Positions 41,271 to 53,059 of a stretch of DNA of 64,000 nt are shown piece by piece. The notes under the pieces are model-generated. The model saw nothing but the letters and a program-made list of their open reading frames with translations, had not been told where the DNA came from and searched no databases. A program made the position numbers and the translations under genes. The stretch covers positions 496,001 through 560,000 of the forward strand of contig KZ111159.1 of NCBI GenBank assembly GCA_002077045.2, written 5' to 3'. Origin of the DNA: Rachicladosporium sp. CCFEE 5018. Taxonomy: Eukaryota > Ascomycota > Dothideomycetes > Cladosporiales > Cladosporiaceae. Each line of letters begins with the position of its first letter. Position 1 is the first letter of the stretch.

Positions 41271-43691
41271 ATGGGTCGCGGTCTCACTGTCGCTACTGGC
41301 GTTGCGCTTATTGCACACTTCGCATGTACATTGGCGGAATTTACACTGACACGTGCGTGCAGCGACTTGCGCTACCACCCGGCAGACACTGATCTTGTGC
41401 AGGATATGGCAATGGTACCGTGGCCACTCCAACTGCGACCATCACATACAAGGGCCCGGCCTGTACAATGCCGAATGGAGGGTGGGATCACTTCTCCGGT
41501 AGGACATATGCCTTCGAGAACGGGAACGGATCAGATCCAGACTATATACAGAGACTCGGAGCAGGCTGCGAGCTGTGTTGTTTCCAGCGGCCACTCGCGG
41601 TCCAGACCTGGAGCTGGTCCAAATTGAAGCCAACGCCGGTGACTGTTGGTAAGTGCACTGACACGAGGACGGCTCTGGAACCAACAAACACCGAACAAAC
41701 AGCTGAGATACATCTACAGGAACGGCCATCGTCGTCATTGACCCTAAGAGTAACCGGACTTCGACGACCACAGTAATTCATACAACCTCGATCATCGTCA
41801 GTGGCGGTGCCTATCAGCCAAGCCAATGGATCACAAACGGTACTTACTACAGCCTATCTCTTACCGCACCCAGAACAACGTCTTTCACCGACTTGGACGG
41901 CACCAAGCGGACAATGTACGTCCTCTGTCGTGCGAGCACTCTTTCACGTATACTGACAGCAAGGCGGGCAGTGTCTACCCCACTCAGACAACGCACATCC
42001 AGTCGTACTTGAACTGGATCGGCAAGGTTCCCATCACTCGAGACGGCACGACGTCCTGCCTGGTCAATGATGGCGCCCGCTCCTCAGTTCCGCTTCCCAC
42101 TCATACGCCTCCTCCTGTGCCAGGTGTCGCAGATCCTGCTGATCCAAACGGCGTGTGGTGGGCGCTAGCCTCTGATGTCCCCACACCGTTCCTCGGCGCT
42201 GACGAAGTTGACGCGTACTTCGCTGGACAGCTATTTCAATCTGTGGCCGATAGCTGTGTAGCAGCCTGGCCACTCGCACCAGAGACTGCCGTGGCGCTTG
42301 GAAGCTTCCTGCTGCAGACCTCCACCTCGTACGGAGCGGTGCCGACGTCGGCTGCGGAAACGACGCCGACGGCGTCTACAGCGGTCCAAGCTCCAACTCT
42401 TCCAAGCCAGGGGTCGAAGACGACTGCGCTTGTTGAACCCATTGCCGGTGATGGAAGCGCCAGCACGATGGCTAGTCCGCCGAAGGAGACGTCACCCAGT
42501 ACCATCTCGCCAACAGTATCTCTGGCGCTGGAGTCTCCCACGGGTGTGGAGGTCAGTAGTGTTGCCAACACTGTGCCGGCAGTAGGAAGCGCTAGACCAG
42601 CCGATGCCGCGGCGCCAGCGTTCACGTATTCGCCGCGGATGAGCAAGCCGACCAGCATGATGACAGTGGCCAATACAGCTGAAGTATCAATACCGCCTCC
42701 GCTGGCCCTGGGCTCTACGCAGGCTGGTGCCGTAGCCTCGACACAAGTCACAAGTGTTCAGACCATGCCGGTTCTCGGCTTTCAAAGCCCAAATAATCCC
42801 CCGGACACCCCCCAGACATATGTGCCACATACTACGAACTTAGCGACGTTCACCGCAGAAATCTCAAAAACGGCAGGTGAGGTCCAGCCGGCGCAGGGCT
42901 CAGGCCAGACTAACACAAAGCCAAGCCCCGGCTCGCCAGCTGGCATGGGGGCCCTTATAATATCCGTCCTAGCAGGCGGAAGCAGTCATGCGGAGAGCAC
43001 AAGGCCTGCTTCGCCGACGAATGCATTTCAAGTCTTGACCCAGGCTTTGCAATCGGAAGAGGCGGGTCAAGGTTCAAGCATACTACCTTCGACCGGAGCT
43101 CCCATTCCAGCATCATTCACCACGCTGCCGCAGCATTCTCCACAAGGCCCTCCAGATGCGCCCGTGACGCCCTCCAGCTGCACATCCGGTTTCGAGCCGT
43201 CCGCCATCCCATCCAGCCAAGCTGTGGATCCAGACACAACAGCAACGCCTATTCCGACAAATCCGCCAGACACTGTCGTCTCTACCCTGTCAAGGGCAAC
43301 GACCACGACGCTGATCACAGACTCGATATTACAACCTCATCAGACTCCGTCAACGTCCGAATCACTTCCCAGGGTCACTGTTGCGCCAGTGCCGACCACG
43401 GTGGCGCCCTTCACTATCGGTTTGCAACCTCTCTTGCCCGGCGTCCCAGCTGTGACGGTCAACGGGACGACTTACTCACTTGCAACGGCTTCGTCCGCAA
43501 CAGAGGTTGTAGTCAATGGGCAAACATCGATGGTGCGCACTAGAGCAGGGAGCGAACCTAGTGTTGGTGCGGTAGCAACGACCAGCACCTATAAGGGTGA
43601 TGCTGACAGCCTCAAACAAGTGTCACGGAGACGGTGCGTTGAGATGACGACGATTTTACTAGGCATGGTTGCGTGGCAATATGTGCTGTAG
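41271..43691 (+). CDS. Secreted Ser/Thr/Pro-rich cell-wall protein
   Basis: Model: exons 41271-41352, 41403-41648, 41720-41915 and 41972-43691, 747 aa; introns of 50, 71 and 56 bp (GTGCGT, GTAAGT, GTACGT donors). An acceptor at 41959 would give a 44-bp third intron, also in frame, but the branch site favours 41971. Signal peptide MGRGLTVATGVALIAHFACTLA. The ectodomain has a Cys-rich start (GPACTMP, GCELCC), YLNWIG and a WWALASDVPTPFLGADEV block. A ~400-residue Thr/Ser/Pro mucin-like region follows, then one degenerate copy of the VTVNGTTYSLATA / VVVNGQTSMV module also found in the repeat wall protein at 34.4 kb. The short hydrophobic C-terminus (MTTILLGMVAWQYVL) may be a weak GPI signal. Probably a wall-associated surface protein. 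Confidence 0.75.
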
Positions 43692-45517
43692 CTTGATCCG
43701 GTACTGTATGAGATGTCGAAGTTGACAAATGTAGATAATGTACATATGTACTGCGCACTGAAAATCAATTCTCTTGAGAGGATCCGCAGGTGCGACTCGG
43801 CTATTGCTCTCATCATTAATGTCACAGAATCTGGGTGAGACTGGCGATCGGAACATAACCATTGCATGACATGGGCCAGCTTAGGTGTGCGTCGCACTTA
43901 GGTTGTGACCGTCAGGGCATAGCGCCGGTCTAGACCTCGCAAGTGCAATGCCCTGAGAGCCAAGTAACAAGTGACGCCGCGTCATCGGCGTTGTCCTTTC
44001 TTTGTCCTGGCATCCCTGACAGCGGAGCGTGCTTCAGATCTGACCGGGTGTGCAGATGAAGGGTCTTGCCGTGGCGTGCTCGACGAGGCGCGTGAGCCTG
44101 TGCTCACGGAATAATATGAAGATGTGAGGAAGCGCTGGTTTCGTGCGGGAAGCTGAGGGCGCGCGTTGCGAGACAAGTACACTCTTTGTCGGTAGACCAC
44201 GAGCTGCCTGTGTGGTGCGGTGCGTACGGCAGCGCAGTTCCGATCTTCATTGCAGCACGTCGCTGCAGGTGGGTAAGCAAAATTCTCGCAATGGACACGC
44301 TCTCGCTCAACGTGTAGATACTTCAGTACGCGCAATATCCTCGTGTTTCGTGTTGCGGGAAGCCGCTTGCGTGTTCCTTACCGTGACGTTCTCATTGGGT
44401 CTGCAGAACTAGCTCTCGGCCAATTGCATGCAACGGGTTCCTGGACCGAGGGGCGATCATTTAGATTATAATGTTCGGTACCTGGCTGCTGTTCGGGATT
44501 CGTTGTTGAGGGCGCATGGCATCACCTTCGTCGCGCGATGGAGATCTGAAGTCGCAGACGTGATTGCGCAGGACAGCGGCCATGGCGGCATTTGATGCTA
44601 TGTGACGCTCGACTCACCTTCGTCTTGGTGACGTGCAAACAAGCGGCGGCTCGAGCATTCCACGAGTTGCCAAGGCACCGCATGCCTTTGTGCTGGGCTC
44701 TGCACAATGCTGGTGTGTCGTCCACGCAAGGGCTGTAATGCCATGTCTCAGGATTGTGGCGGGTACAAAGTCCAGATGTGTCTCAGGCCCAACGTTCCTC
44801 ATGACCTTGTCGTCGTCCGACAGCACTACAGTGACCAATTCTGCAACATCATCAGGTTGGTCATATACGATTGCATCACAAGCTAACCATGTGCTCTAGC
44901 CCTGGAAGGCTTGGAACCACTTTCGGTACCCCACATTGAAGGACGGAAGGCGTTGTTTCAGGAGCGGCAGGGGCGATTTACGCTAGCCCAGGCTAACTCC
45001 GACCGTTGCCCACCTCATCAAAACCCGGAGTTCTCCTCCTCCAACGTCCCCAGCACCAGCCTTGCTTCCACCAGTCTACCCGACCACAGTCATTCCTTCC
45101 AGCAGCTTGTCTGTACCCACACTCATTGCAATATCCACAAGCGCCTCAGTCGCACATCACTGTCTGCCCTCCGGAAGGACGCACCATCAAGAACAGCGTA
45201 AGTCGCCCCCGACGCAACCACACCTGCTGCCGGCGTGTTGCAGTACACACATCACTGGACTCCAGACGTCCGCCTGTCATGTGTCTCCTTCATTGTGCAC
45301 CTTTGTCAATGCGACAGCTACCTACATAAAGCCATTGAGCCTTCGCCCTTTGTCATTCCCTGCGACTTGTGCTCCTGAACAAAGACGGTCCTGCTGGTCA
45401 GCCGCTAACCTCAGTCCCTGATAGTCTCGGCAATACCACGTGGACCCGACAATCCCACCTGCAAGAACGACAAAGCCATCACTTGCCAGCAATCAATCTC
45501 ACTTCGACTCCATCGCT
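43692..45517. other. 1.8-kb gene-free region
   Basis: No supportable gene on either strand. The last ~100 bp form a pyrimidine-rich leader before the CAP gene. Confidence 0.45.
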
Positions 45518-46631
45518 ATGCGCTACGCACTGGCTGCCGCTGCGCTCGCCGCTGGCGTCGTAGCTGTACCGTACACCAAGCGTGACATCGTCACTGATGT
45601 CGAGGTTGTGTACCAGACCCAGTACGTGACAGTCACTGCTGGCGAAGAGCCGGCGACTTCTGCCCCCGCCTCTACTGCCGCCCCGGCGACCACGTCCGCG
45701 ACGACTAAAGCGCACTTTGGGCACCATTGGCCCTCCTCATGGATCAAGCCAGCGAGTACGACGACCTCAGTCTACGTAGCTCCCAGCTCTGAGCCAGCGC
45801 CTGTCTCGTCCGAGGCTCCTAGCTCGACTTACGTGGCCCCGCCACCGCCATCCACGACCAGCACGTATGTCGCTCCTGCGCCAACTTCCACATATGTCGC
45901 TCCTCCCCCGTCTAGCACTAGCGTCTACGTCGCTCCAACCACTCCAGCGTACTCTGCACCACCTGCATCCTCGGCCTACAGCGCTACGCCCACCGACTAT
46001 GCTGGCAAGGTGGTGCTTCACCACAACCTTCACCGTGCCAACCATTCTGCTCCCGCGCTGGAGTGGAGCCAGAGTCTTGCCGATACTGCCGGCAAGATCG
46101 CTGCAAGCTGCGTCTACGCCCACAATGTGTATTTGAAGACCCTTTTTCCCTTTGTACATGGCCGAGCTGACTTCATCGCAGTGATATGGACAACGGCGGA
46201 TACGGCCAGAATATTGCTGCTGGCGTTAAGGGCGACGACATCACCTCTGTGATTACCGATCTATTTTATAACGGTGAAGTGGGCTACTACAACAACTTGT
46301 ATGGCCAGTCGCAGCCCGACATGACCAACTTCCATCTCTGGGGCCACTTCTCGCAGATCGTCTGGAAGGGCACGACCTCTGTCGGCTGTGCGACCCAGGA
46401 TTGCACCGGCAAGAAATGGGTCGATGGCGATGGCAACGATCTGACCGCGAAGCACATTTCGCCGTATTTCACTGTCTGCAACTATCAGAGTCCAGGTAAC
46501 TATATCCCCACGATTATTTCCCTTTGTGAATCATGCGCTGATGTCCTCCAGGCAACTACGCCAACGAGTACGCGGACAACGTTGGAGTCTCGCTCAAGCA
46601 GGACTCGATCGGTCCATCGTACGGCTTGTAG
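45518..46631 (+). CDS. Secreted CAP/SCP/PR-1-like protein with Ser/Pro/Tyr-rich linker
   Basis: Model: exons 45518-46128, 46182-46495 and 46552-46631, 334 aa; introns of 53 and 56 bp (GTATTT/CTGAC/CAG; GTAACT/CTGAT/CAG). Signal peptide MRYALAAAALAAGVVA followed by a Kex2-like KR. A ~140-residue linker is built of STYVAPPP/TSVYVAP-type units. The CAP domain covers about 165-334: HHNLHRANHSAPALEWS (CAP signature 3 region), SCVYAHN, GGYGQNIAAG, HFSQIVWKGTTSVGCA (His and Glu-equivalent positions of the CAP cavity region) and FTVCNYQSPGNY. This is the architecture of fungal Pry1-type proteins, which bind sterols or lipids outside the cell. Splicing joins within the domain are seamless. Confidence 0.92.
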
Positions 46632-48152
46632 GGCAAGCGTCCACATCGACCTTAGCTAGCTCGATAGCTGGTACATCAGCTGCACGGGCCTGGCGCGGCG
46701 TCGCGAAGGAGGTGGATGTCTTTTCGAAATGGTACGCGCCCGCTGGTGCGGTGCGGCGACGACAATGGCAACGGCAGTGCAGGTTGGCTTGGACGGACGT
46801 GTAAAGTTTGAGATCTTATCGCTCCACTGGTAGGCAGGTCATGCGATGATGAGAACGTCTTCAATTCTTTCTTGACCATGCTACGCTGTGCATGGTATTC
46901 TTGACTCGGCAGTGGTGTGTACGCATGCCGAATGATGGTTTCCAAGTTCCAATCGCCATCTCTTCATAGCCTGCGCGCAGACGCTGCCACAACGTTCTCG
47001 TTGACACTCGTGACGCAAGTGGATGCCATCTCGCTTGGTGTGCTATTTTCGGCTCGACTGCGTCAATGTGTAGATTGCGGGATCTGCGATCTGGAACGCT
47101 CAGTCGGGATGCTGTACGCCACTTGCCTCGCTTTCGAGGGGCAAGCAGTCGACTCTTCTCAGGTCCATGGCGTGCGCGGTATGTAGTAGTCTTGTCGAAG
47201 CCACGTGATTTGTATCACTGTGTCAGCGCTGCTCAGACTAGATGTACTCTGACGAACCGTATGCCCTGGTCCGAGGTATTTGGCAGTTCAGCCCTACCCA
47301 AGTACACTTTCCCCGACGCGCTGGGCTGGCTGATGCGGGCCGGCGCCAGCGCTCACGTCACTTGCCGCCCTTGCAGCCGCAGCTCACTGCACTTCGTTGT
47401 GTGTGTTCTCATGAGACGATCGCGTTGTGACTCTTTTGTCGTTGTCGCATTGGCCCGCGAAGGACTTGGAAACGGGGGAAAGAGCACTGGACACAGCTGC
47501 GAGACGAGCCCGATGCAGCCAGACCGACGAAGCCGACCTCACGCTCTGGGGAGAGGTGGGGTGTATGAGATTGGTATTGTTATATAGGCGGCGACTCCGG
47601 CGCAAAGAACAATAGAAGGGATTGTAGGTGGGAAAGCAATGCGTAGCACATGTGGGATCGCATGCGCTGACAATAGGATCCGTGACAATAGGAATATCAG
47701 CGCTGCGACATCACTGAGGGCTCGCGATCAGTGAGGAACCACTTTGCGGTTCTCAGAACAGCAATACCACGACATAACCTGCGATTCGATACTACGAAGT
47801 ACTACATCACTTAACGACCCGCGACCACCCAGACAGCAAAGACCAAGACCATCGCTGCGCGAGATCTAGACCCTACCGCACTTCACACCGATCAGCCAAT
47901 TCGTGAACCCGTCACATCGAACCGGGCCTCACTCAACCCTCAAGGCGACAGAGATGGTAGCTCTGTGAGACTTTGAAGTTGTGCTCGTGACCAGCGACAC
48001 CCAGCAAACGAAAGCTCAGTTCTTCACTACCAATCACCTATATCCGGACAACGATCGAGAGAATATCGCTGCGCGACGCCTCTAAGACCATTTGCACAAC
48101 CACTACTAAAGACCACAGAAACCCATCAACCACCTCACCAAGCTCAGTCGAG
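46632..48152. other. 1.5-kb intergenic region
   Basis: No gene supported. The last ~150 bp before ATG 48153 are CA-rich and G-poor, typical of a long fungal 5' leader. Confidence 0.45.
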
Positions 48153-50867
48153 ATGTCTGATCCAACCCGCACCCTCTCCAAAGCGATTCCCGCCTCTCAC
48201 TCTCGCCTCAGCGCACAGGATCTCAAAGATCTACAAGGCTGCGAGATAGCCAGCGGCATGATCAAGCGCGTGAACAATCCCGAGCCGTATACCCAGACAA
48301 TTCCGCAAATGGCTGCCAACGCCTACCATCATCACTCCCAGCTGAGTGCCACTCAGTATCGCCGCGAGACCGGCTTTCAGCGCGACGATCCGGAAGGGAT
48401 GCAGTACATGTCATACATTCACCTTCCAGCCGAGGGTGTTATTCAGCAGCATGCTATGAGTATGGTATCCAAGCCGACTGAGCAAACCAGTGGAAGTGCG
48501 AAGGGAACTCCTAATTTGGGACCGAAGAAAGTTATGAGCTTCAACGAATACAGAAAGAAGGCTGCCGGTGGATCTGCAGCTGAAAGGTCCAATGCTAATG
48601 GTGTGGCCAAGTCAGGCGAGAAGATGGCGGATAAGCAGACTGCAATCAAAGGTCCAGCTGAGAAGGCGAGGGAGGAGACGAGAGAGATGCTGAAGGCTGT
48701 GGAAGAGATGGAAAGCGACGCAGAGAAGTCGGATGTCAAGACGAGCAAGGCATCGCAGCATCGACCAGCAGAGGCGAAGAGAAAGAGATCCGAGAAAACG
48801 TGCGACGACCTTACGAACAATGGCAAGGCTGACGTTCTGGAGCCGCCTGCCAAGAAAGCGCGCCTCAGTCCTCCACTTCTGCCTGACACTTCCACGACGG
48901 CGATCGCGACCAGCAAGGGTACAATCGCGCAGCCGCTGTCAACAACTGTGCCTGCTACGCAAGTTCGCGCGAAATCACCGAGCGAAATCAATGGACGTAT
49001 GCAACCCCCTACAGCCAGGGATGTCGCTCTGCCGCCCAAGCTGTCGCCGATCAAGGACAGACAGCGCAAGTCACCGCCGCCGTCCCCATCGCGCGACACA
49101 CAAGAGCTCCCACGAAAGCTCTCGCCTCTCCATCAACAGCGACACAAGTCCTCCTCACTGTCGCCACCGCGCGATGTCTCACAGCTCCCGCGCAAACTTT
49201 CGCCACTGCCCACGGAGCCGACTTCGCCCGAGACTTTCAATCGCCTGTCGCCCACCCTACCAGGCAACATCCTCACTGCGCTTGAGCAGAAGGACAAGAC
49301 TCGTGACGACGCCGCTGCCAAAGATCACTCTGCACCAAGCTCTGCAAGCAAGAAGGATAGCATGCTCACGCCTAATGCAGCAGTCAATGGTAGCAAGCAC
49401 AGATCGCCAGCGCCTCGCAACGGGTTTCGTGCCAACTCACATTCGCCTGCAGCTGTCGAGTTGGCTGCACAGCCATCCACTCAGACGTCCCAATCCGAAC
49501 GCCAGAAGAGTCTGATTGAGGATAATGACGACGAACCTGATCAGAGCTTACTTGTGAAGCTGAAGATAAAGAAGTCGAGGAGATCGGACATGCAGCGTTT
49601 GCTTGCATTGCCGAGTGGTACTGCCGTGAATCGTATTCCACGTGCACCCTCCGTCAAACCTGCAGACTCAAATGACAGCATGGAGTCATACGCGACTGCC
49701 CACTCAGCTGCTGGACGCGATGCTGCGAGACGGAGTGGCAAAGGCGTGGCGCAGAAGATCGTGCCCAGTGCGAAGAAGGCCGTGACTACGGAGAAGCGAC
49801 CGCGAGAGGACTCTGAGGTCGCTGAGCCGCCGGCGAAGAAGCACAAAACTGATGAAGGTCCCTCGCGACCTCAGTCCAACGCAGTAAATGGACATAATGA
49901 GCCTCCATCGCCAGTCAAAAAGCGAGTGCCCGAGCCTCTTCAGCTCAAAGACCGCAGCACAACGCCTGCGCAGCCTGACTTACGAACGCCAACCACATCC
50001 AGCGCCTCGAAGTCGCAGCTCGCGACCCCGGCCGCGACGAACAATCGCCTTGCTGTTGTCGCTATGGCACGTGAACCTTCACGCGAATCCATATATGGCA
50101 CGCCCACGGCGCCGGCACCAGACACGCCACCTACCACTACCCAGCCACGATCACAGCTCACCTCAAATGCTCCTACATCCACAGTGGCTGACAAGACTGG
50201 CACCCAAGCCACCTGGGACGCGCAAACGGCTCACTTTACTTCGCTTGGCACTTCTTTGAAACGCGCTGCCCAAGCCTCGCACGTCTCCCAGCCGGCTGAA
50301 GCCCACACTGCGGCCTTCCAAGCTCTCGAATCTTTCATGGCATTCATCCTCTCATTTTACTGCTCCGATCAGTCTGCCCAGTCCAGCGACCCGCCCAGTC
50401 GCCCGGCACTTCAACCCTGGCGCTCACTTGTACCGTACTATGGATTCGTGCAGAAGCACTGTGCTCCTTTCCCACTCCTGGCAGGCATCGCAGCGCATCT
50501 GACTGTCGTCATTACGTCGCATATCCTCGCGCTAGCGACGCAAATGCCCGATCGCGCGCCAAGCCACGGTTCATTATTGGAGATCATCGGGATGCAACGG
50601 AAGGCTGCAATCGAAGCCGAGAAGCACCTCGACATTCACACGTTGATCTCGGTGTTCCCGGAGAGCTGGCGCTCTGCGTGCGCCAGTGCTGGAGCTGCTA
50701 ATAGCAGCGCACCTGCGGACGCTACCGCGCTGCTGACGGGAGCCTTTGATCTGCCGCTTGGGTGTCACACGACTCCGCTGATGGGCGTTCGGGCTTCGAA
50801 GGCATTGCTGAAGGAATGGAGTTCGAAGCAGGGTGGAGGATACGAGTTCAAGCTTGGTGCGCATTGA
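48153..50867 (+). CDS. 904-aa disordered protein with conserved C-terminal helical domain (possible AF4/Ebp1-like)
   Basis: Single-exon ORF with a clear leader and good codon use. The N-terminal ~110 residues (LSAQDLKDLQGCEIASG, TIPQMAANAYHHHS) look conserved. A KKVMSFNEYRKKAAG motif follows, common in fungal nuclear proteins, then ~570 residues of Ser/Pro/Lys-rich disorder with several bipartite basic signals (AKRKRSEK, AKKHKTD) and PPRKLSPL-type repeats. The last ~200 residues are helical (SLGTSLKRAAQASH, FQALESFMAFILSFYCSD, YGFVQKHCAPFPLLAG). That order resembles the C-terminal homology domain of AF4/FMR2 proteins and the fission-yeast Ebp1 subunit of the ELL-EAF elongation complex. The resemblance is by eye only, so the function stays tentative. 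Nuclear location likely. Confidence 0.85.
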   Translation: MSDPTRTLSKAIPASHSRLSAQDLKDLQGCEIASGMIKRVNNPEPYTQTIPQMAANAYHHHSQLSATQYRRETGFQRDDPEGMQYMSYIHLPAEGVIQQHAMSMVSKPTEQTSGSAKGTPNLGPKKVMSFNEYRKKAAGGSAAERSNANGVAKSGEKMADKQTAIKGPAEKAREETREMLKAVEEMESDAEKSDVKTSKASQHRPAEAKRKRSEKTCDDLTNNGKADVLEPPAKKARLSPPLLPDTSTTAIATSKGTIAQPLSTTVPATQVRAKSPSEINGRMQPPTARDVALPPKLSPIKDRQRKSPPPSPSRDTQELPRKLSPLHQQRHKSSSLSPPRDVSQLPRKLSPLPTEPTSPETFNRLSPTLPGNILTALEQKDKTRDDAAAKDHSAPSSASKKDSMLTPNAAVNGSKHRSPAPRNGFRANSHSPAAVELAAQPSTQTSQSERQKSLIEDNDDEPDQSLLVKLKIKKSRRSDMQRLLALPSGTAVNRIPRAPSVKPADSNDSMESYATAHSAAGRDAARRSGKGVAQKIVPSAKKAVTTEKRPREDSEVAEPPAKKHKTDEGPSRPQSNAVNGHNEPPSPVKKRVPEPLQLKDRSTTPAQPDLRTPTTSSASKSQLATPAATNNRLAVVAMAREPSRESIYGTPTAPAPDTPPTTTQPRSQLTSNAPTSTVADKTGTQATWDAQTAHFTSLGTSLKRAAQASHVSQPAEAHTAAFQALESFMAFILSFYCSDQSAQSSDPPSRPALQPWRSLVPYYGFVQKHCAPFPLLAGIAAHLTVVITSHILALATQMPDRAPSHGSLLEIIGMQRKAAIEAEKHLDIHTLISVFPESWRSACASAGAANSSAPADATALLTGAFDLPLGCHTTPLMGVRASKALLKEWSSKQGGGYEFKLGAH

Positions 50868-51441
50868 AATGGTAATGTTGTGGATAAGCGTCACGCAGAT
50901 TGGGAGTTCTGGCGCATAGGAATGGAGCAATCCGACGTTCATTTGGATGCTGTGACGATAACGATGGCGATGATACCCCAGACATTTGTGTAAGTAAGAG
51001 GACTCAGACTACCCCGAAGACTGGCTCGTTTTGTAGCAATACACCATTTCTCTCTTACAGCCTCGTTGGCGCGATTCACCTTCAGCGCAGTATGTCTGCG
51101 CCCATACTCGGTAGCTGCAGTCTCGAGTACCAACGTGCAACTGTAAGCGATGGCCAGGATTGTAACACAACTCTAAACCGGGTTCACGCTAGCGCGTGCC
51201 AGCTGCGAGTGCTGTGTGAGTGCGTGCATTAGCGCTTCACTGACGTAACGGCAGCGAGCTTCGTCCAGCCTCCAGCCTCCCGTGCCTCCGTCGCGTGGCT
51301 AGAGATAACGGTCTTCCATTCACTTTCTGCTCGCGTGGTTTTAGCAGTTGTACTAATAATCATCGGAAACAGATAGTATTGACGAACACATTACGAAGAA
51401 ACGCCTGATACTACCTTACAGCCAAGTAGCGACTGAGCGCA
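50868..51441. other. Intergenic region
   Basis: 3' flank of the 904-aa gene and promoter of the BTB gene; no other feature seen. Confidence 0.5.
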
Positions 51442-52281
51442 ATGGCCACCACCACTGGCCCCCGTCAGAAGGAGCTCCATGAGTACGTCGCAATGCGCCT
51501 ATCCGCGTACAACGGAAACGGCTGACCCAAACCTTTCAGGCTCCTCTCCCGCGATATGGTCGACATCTACGTCGGCGACGAGAACACGCACTGGACCCTT
51601 CACGAGAAGCTGCTCTGCCATCGCTCCAAGTTCTTCCGCGACGTCTTCTACAAGAAGACCGGCAACAAGAACCAGTACTACGGCCTACCAGACGAGGATG
51701 ACGGACCATTCCGCTTGTTCGTCGCCTGGCTGTACGCTGACAACATCCCTACGCCGCACGAGGAGAAGGACCTCGGACCGCTGATGGACCTGTACCTCAT
51801 GGGCGAGAAGTGGGAGATCAAGAAGCTGCAGGTAGATGTCATGGACGCCGTGCGCCGCTGGTACCACGACTCCGACACCCTTCCCAGTCTGCGAAGGGTG
51901 CAGTACATCTACTCCAACACTACCGACGACTCCCCCATGCGCGTCCTGATGGTAACCTGCATCGCGCGCATGCTCGTCTTCGGCGAAGGCATGCCCACAC
52001 ACTGGGAGAAAGCTCTCCGACGAAACGGCCAGCTGGCTGTGGATATCATTCTGGCGGTACAGAAGTGGAAGCTTGATGGCGAGAGTGTGCCTGATGCGCG
52101 CGAGGAGCCGGTGCTGCCTATTGTTGAGGAGGCGGAGCAGAAGGCTGAGATCAAGAAGGAGGAGAGAGACGGGGAGAATGAGGAGAAGCATAATGGAGAG
52201 ACTAGCGATTATCAGACTGATGCTGGGCAGGAGCAGACTGAGGGCGAGGAGACGGAGACTGCGATTGAGGAGGACGAGTGA
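51442..52281 (+). CDS. BTB/POZ-domain protein
   Basis: Model: exons 51442-51482 and 51540-52281, 260 aa; the intron (57 bp) has GTACGT, CTGAC and CAG. The BTB fold is recognisable: DMVDIYVGDENTHWTLHEKLL (shown here as one block), then CHRSKFFRDVFY, FRLFVAWLYADNIP and DLYLMGEKWEIKKLQ. Positions correspond to the usual VxLxVG...FxxHK-xLxxxSxxF...L..lYt layout. A C-terminal helical part follows and a highly Glu/Lys-rich tail (KKEERDGENEEKHNG). Single-BTB fungal proteins of this size are common and are presumed to bridge Cul3 or other partners; no specific role can be assigned. Confidence 0.88.
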
Positions 52282-53059
52282 ATTTTCATGTGCGCGCTTG
52301 GCCGGAGGGATTTCTTGTATGATGTGAGTGGTTGATTTCTGGCTTCTATAATGCATGTAGTTCTGCATCTCCTTGTAATGAGAGCGCTGATGTCCACACT
52401 GCACCTTGCCTCGCTGTCGCTAGAAAGCTTTACTGTCTGCCCTGCTTTTCAAAATCGGTGACACGTCACGATAGCCACTATCGACTCCTACGCACTGCGT
52501 TGAACCGCACTGAAGCGAAACTTACAGTTCGATCTCTTGCTTCCTCCATCGCTGACAGCTGCCGATACTGGAGGCATGCTGCGCAGGCAAAATGCGCTCC
52601 AACCAGACACGAGGAGCAGAGCGTCAAGAGCCATGACCTTCACTCCAGAAATCGCCGTGCAGCAGGTGATTGACGCCTTGAATTACGATCAAGATGTATC
52701 TTAGCCCCGCTCACGAGAACAATGATTCTGCTTTGCTGCGGAGACTCGACAGAGCATCTCCTCTTGGCGACCCATGACCGGCTGTATGTTGTTGCTGGAG
52801 ATCTAGAGCCTAATCCATATTCACGGCTAAAGCTTCACGGTGCTCGCGCTCAGCGGGATGAGTCCAGACCGGCCGCAAGACACGAGCTGCAGCAGCTGGC
52901 AAGGGGCAAGACACAGCCTGGCAATGAGAAGCCCAGGGACTACAGGGTCGGTAGCTGGCGCATCAGGGAGAGAGTATGGTGCAAGATGAATTGTGGTGGA
53001 CGACGGAGGAGGTGCCGTGAGATGTATCATCTACTCTCCTAGGCTGCGGAGGATCTGCT
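52282..53059. other. Intergenic region
   Basis: Convergent 3' flanks of the BTB gene and the transcription-factor gene. Short ORFs here lack any feature. Confidence 0.5.
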
